Assembly: GCA_937892545.1 (NCBI GenBank)
Contig: CALAFO010000032.1
Location: 1 to 7,495 of the forward strand
Source of the DNA: Scatosoma sp002474405
GTDB lineage: Bacteria; Bacillota; Clostridia; Christensenellales; Borkfalkiaceae
Reading direction: 5' to 3'
Length of the DNA: 7,495 nucleotides
Part shown: in pieces, positions 5,955-7,495 of the stretch
How positions within the stretch are numbered: position 1 is the first letter of the stretch
How the letters are laid out: every line of letters starts with the position of its first letter
Notes under the pieces: generated by a model
Database searches by the model: none
The model's input: the letters and a program-made list of their open reading frames with translations, nothing else
What the model was told of the DNA's origin: nothing
Translations under genes and position numbers: made by a program

Positions 5955-6107
5955 ATGCTGCAAACCGAGTTGAAAGTCGTAGCCGTCGGCGAGCCTGATT
6001 TAGAGGCGTTGACCGACGGCGAAAAACGAACTTTCTTTGAAAGTATATTTTCAAGGATAGTCGAACTGCACCAACAAACGCAAACCGAAAACAAAAACGA
6101 AACCTGA
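5955..6107 (+). CDS. Small 50-residue mobile-element protein of unknown function
   Basis: A short gene with an excellent ribosome binding site, AGGAGG (5941-5946), 8 nt before the ATG. The product begins MLQTELKVVAVGEPDLEALT, continues with DGEKRTFFESIFSRIVELHQQ and ends in a polar Gln/Asn/Glu tail. It should form a strand followed by two helices. An in-frame upstream Met near 5832 extends the frame, but the extension has no start signal and reads like untranslated leader. I cannot name its family; the tone and context suggest an accessory gene of a clostridial integrative element. A strong terminator lies about 190 nt downstream. The A-rich interval 6108-6294 holds no gene, only irregular GAATTGAACT-like repetitions around 6257-6280. 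Confidence 0.65.
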   Translation: MLQTELKVVAVGEPDLEALTDGEKRTFFESIFSRIVELHQQTQTENKNET

Positions 6108-6294
6108 CTTAAAAGCCGAAAAATTACGCATTAAAAACTTAATAAAACAAACCGAGTAAATAGAAAAATATTAAATTAGAAAATAACGCTAAAAAGCGAT
6201 AACATAAACGAAATGAAAGGAACTGAACGGAAATCTATTTATGACTTAAACTAAACGAATTGAACTGAATTGAATTGTAATTAAACCGAACTGC

Positions 6295-6344
6295 AAACGG
6301 CAGAGTATGAAATTGTATGGTGTTTCGTATTCTGCCGTTTTTTT
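6295..6344 (+). terminator. Strong rho-independent terminator or attenuator
   Basis: A nearly continuous 17-18 bp stem pairs 6295-6312 with 6323-6340 (two G-U pairs) around a 10-nt loop and runs straight into a T7 tract on the plus strand. It ends the transcript of the 50-residue gene and stands only 50 nt before the next ribosome binding site. It may therefore also act as an attenuator for the truncated gene that follows. Confidence 0.9.
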
Positions 6345-6393
6345 ATTTTCTTTCGCCATACACAAAAAATCTAAATCACAAGGAGTAAAAACT

Positions 6394-6639
6394 ATGAACT
6401 ATGCAAATATGAAAATCTATTTTGACGGCGGTCATTACGTCGGAATACCGCAAGGAGCGTTTCCGAGCGGAAAAGGCTGCAAAAGGCGCGCCGTTATACC
6501 GATGAAACAACAATCGGCGGCAGACGTAACGCCGCCCGAACCCCCGAAAGAACGCTTTGAAACGGCATATAAAGAGAGCCAATCGCTACCCAAGCGAGAA
6601 CGCAAGGGGCATATAAAAGCCGCTTTGAAAGACGATTAG
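6394..6639 (+). pseudogene. Truncated N-terminal fragment resembling a replication-initiator-like element protein
   Basis: An 81-residue frame with AAGGAG 9 nt before the ATG. The protein opens with MKIYFDGGHYVGIP, has a basic, proline-rich linker and ends in KERFETAYKESQSLPKRERKGHIKAALKDD before the stop. From memory this resembles the N-terminus of much longer rolling-circle replication (ORF2/G2P-type) proteins of gut Firmicutes elements, in which such a KERFE..Y..S motif precedes the catalytic HUH-type domain. That domain is missing here. The frame stops exactly where it meets the 3' end of the recombinase fragment on the other strand (stop codons overlap by 2 nt), so I read it as cut off by a rearrangement. 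The family call is recollection, not a search result; a complete small protein is the alternative. Confidence 0.45.
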
Positions 6640-7340
6640 TAATAATAAACTCGTCCGAGTTTGCTTGTTCCGCTTTCACCGACCATAGGACGCTGACAAT
6701 CTCCGCAATAAAGTTTTCCCGAAAGGATAAAATCATAGATTTCTTTTTTACGCCCGGGAGCGTGTTGATTTTCTGCGTGAATGTCCTGAACTTTTTGCCA
6801 CGTTACATCGTCGATAATTTTGGGATAGATATTATCGTAAATCGTGTCGCCGTGACGAATTTTGCCGTTATATTTGGTGTTGGCAAGGATTTTATATATC
6901 TTTTTGTCGGTGATATACAGTCCTTTTTTCGTCCGTATGCCGCGAGCCTGCAAATCTTTTGCCAAAGCAACCGCCGTATAACCTTGCGAATACTTCGTAA
7001 AGATTTCCTTTACGATTTCCGCTTCTTCTTCAAGAAAAGCCGAAAAAACTTTATATTTGTAATCGTCGTCCAGAACGCCCGATTCTTTTAACGTATTGAA
7101 TAACGTTTCGGGATTGACGTAATCCCAGTTTACGGAACGGTCTTCGATACCTTCGACGTCCTGTATAAACAGTTCTTCGTCTATGCCGTCAAGTTCAAAA
7201 CCTTCTTTTTTAAGTTCTTCTACGATTTCGTCCCAGTCGGAATAGTCCGAAAGGTCAAGCCATTTCGAGCCTAATGCTCTTTCGTTGCATTCGTTGTAAC
7301 TGCCCCATGAGCCGATAACAATTTTAATATTTCCTTCCAT
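6636..7340 (-). pseudogene. Chimera: ArdA antirestriction N-terminus fused to a serine-recombinase middle fragment
   Basis: A single 234-residue open frame made of two unrelated parts. Residues 1-104 (IVIGSWGSYNECNERALGSKWLDL, DGIDEELFIQDVEG, NWDYVNPETLFNTLKESGVLDDDYKY) look like the first two thirds of a clostridial ArdA, a DNA-mimic inhibitor of type I restriction. From about residue 105 it changes to the recombinase domain of large serine recombinases (EEEAEIVKEIF..YSQGYTAVALAKDLQARGIRT, NTKYNGKIRHGDTIYDNIYPKIID) and the first half of its zinc ribbon (YCGDC, 211-215). It stops right after GRVYYY, where the family normally continues with YKC. The catalytic resolvase domain, the second Cys pair and the ArdA C-terminus are all missing. 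A good GAGGTG site 7 nt before the ATG means it may be expressed, but neither parent activity is expected. An assembly error should be ruled out. Confidence 0.7.
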
Positions 7341-7341
7341 T

Positions 7342-7495
7342 TCACATCACCTCAAAATCTTCGATATAAATTTTGTCGTACATACAGCCGTATTCAAAAT
7401 ATTTGCCGTTTTCATCTTCGTATAAATCATAGGTCAGAACGCTGATTCTGCCGCGATTCGTAATCGCAAGTTGAACTTCTTTTTCGGTCGCATAT
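7342..7495 (-). CDS. 3' end of a small element gene (partial)
   Basis: On the minus strand an open frame enters from the window edge (first full codon at 7494) and encodes 50 residues ending ...ENGKYFEYGCMYDKIYIEDFEVM with stop TGA at 7344-7342. It ends 1 nt before the ArdA-like start codon and contains the ribosome binding site for it, so the two belong to one operon. The acidic and aromatic content suggests a small soluble beta-rich protein. I do not recognise the family; small genes of this kind often precede ardA in clostridial integrative elements. Confidence 0.6.
   Translation of the reverse strand, partial: YATEKEVQLAITNRGRISVLTYDLYEDENGKYFEYGCMYDKIYIEDFEVM

Noticed and set aside
5807..5998. 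Plus- and minus-strand short frames overlapping the leader and the 50-residue gene.
   Set aside because: No start signals, and they overlap the better supported gene at 5955 in other frames.
6307..6393. Upstream ATG extension of the 81-residue plus-strand frame.
   Set aside because: The ATG lies inside the stem of a strong terminator and has no ribosome binding site, whereas the ATG at 6394 has AAGGAG at good distance.

Overview
The window looks like an accessory (defence and mobile-element) region of a low-GC Bacillota (Firmicutes) genome, most likely an uncultured anaerobe of Clostridia type. The pointers are strong AGGAGG-type ribosome binding sites, TTGAAA/TATAAT promoters, AT-rich genes, and an ArdA and serine-recombinase style familiar from clostridial integrative elements. 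The species cannot be fixed from this stretch.

Left edge (1-332): a strong minus-strand terminator and the 3' end of a tRNA-Ser (T arm, acceptor strand, CCA) with no recognisable 5' half. I read this as the displaced 3' end left when an island integrated into a tRNA-Ser gene, so the chromosome would lie to the left and the island to the right. A gene-poor stretch follows, then a hairpin terminator for the defence operon.

Defence block (362-5093, all minus strand, transcribed right to left): a textbook promoter drives a HaeIII-type C5-cytosine methyltransferase (predicted target GGCC), overlapped by 4 nt by a HaeIII-family endonuclease. 75 nt further on comes a three-gene CBASS-like unit: an OAS-like/SMODS CD-NTase, an S-4TM predicted pore-forming effector overlapping it by 8 nt, and a cytoplasmic trypsin-like serine protease with an intact His-Asp-Ser triad. 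No Cap2/Cap3, HORMA or TRIP13 gene is present, so this is a minimal (type I-like) NTase plus membrane effector pair with an unusual protease partner. The whole window contains no GGCC site, as expected where a GGCC-specific nuclease acts.

Middle (5094-5954): no convincing protein gene. It holds a perfect 14-bp inverted repeat, a large imperfect palindrome, a weak minus-strand ORF laid over both, two plus-strand extended -10 promoters, a triple iteron-like repeat and a long structured leader.

Right part (5955-7495): scrambled remains of a mobile element. There is a 50-aa plus-strand gene, a strong terminator, and a truncated ORF resembling the N-terminus of clostridial replication-initiator-like proteins. 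It converges on a minus-strand chimera that joins the first ~104 residues of an ArdA antirestriction protein to the middle of a large serine recombinase. The 3' end of another small element gene lies upstream of the chimera. At least two breakpoints (near 6637 and near 7028) show deletion or rearrangement. The defence genes thus sit between a tRNA scar and a decayed element that once carried an antirestriction gene.
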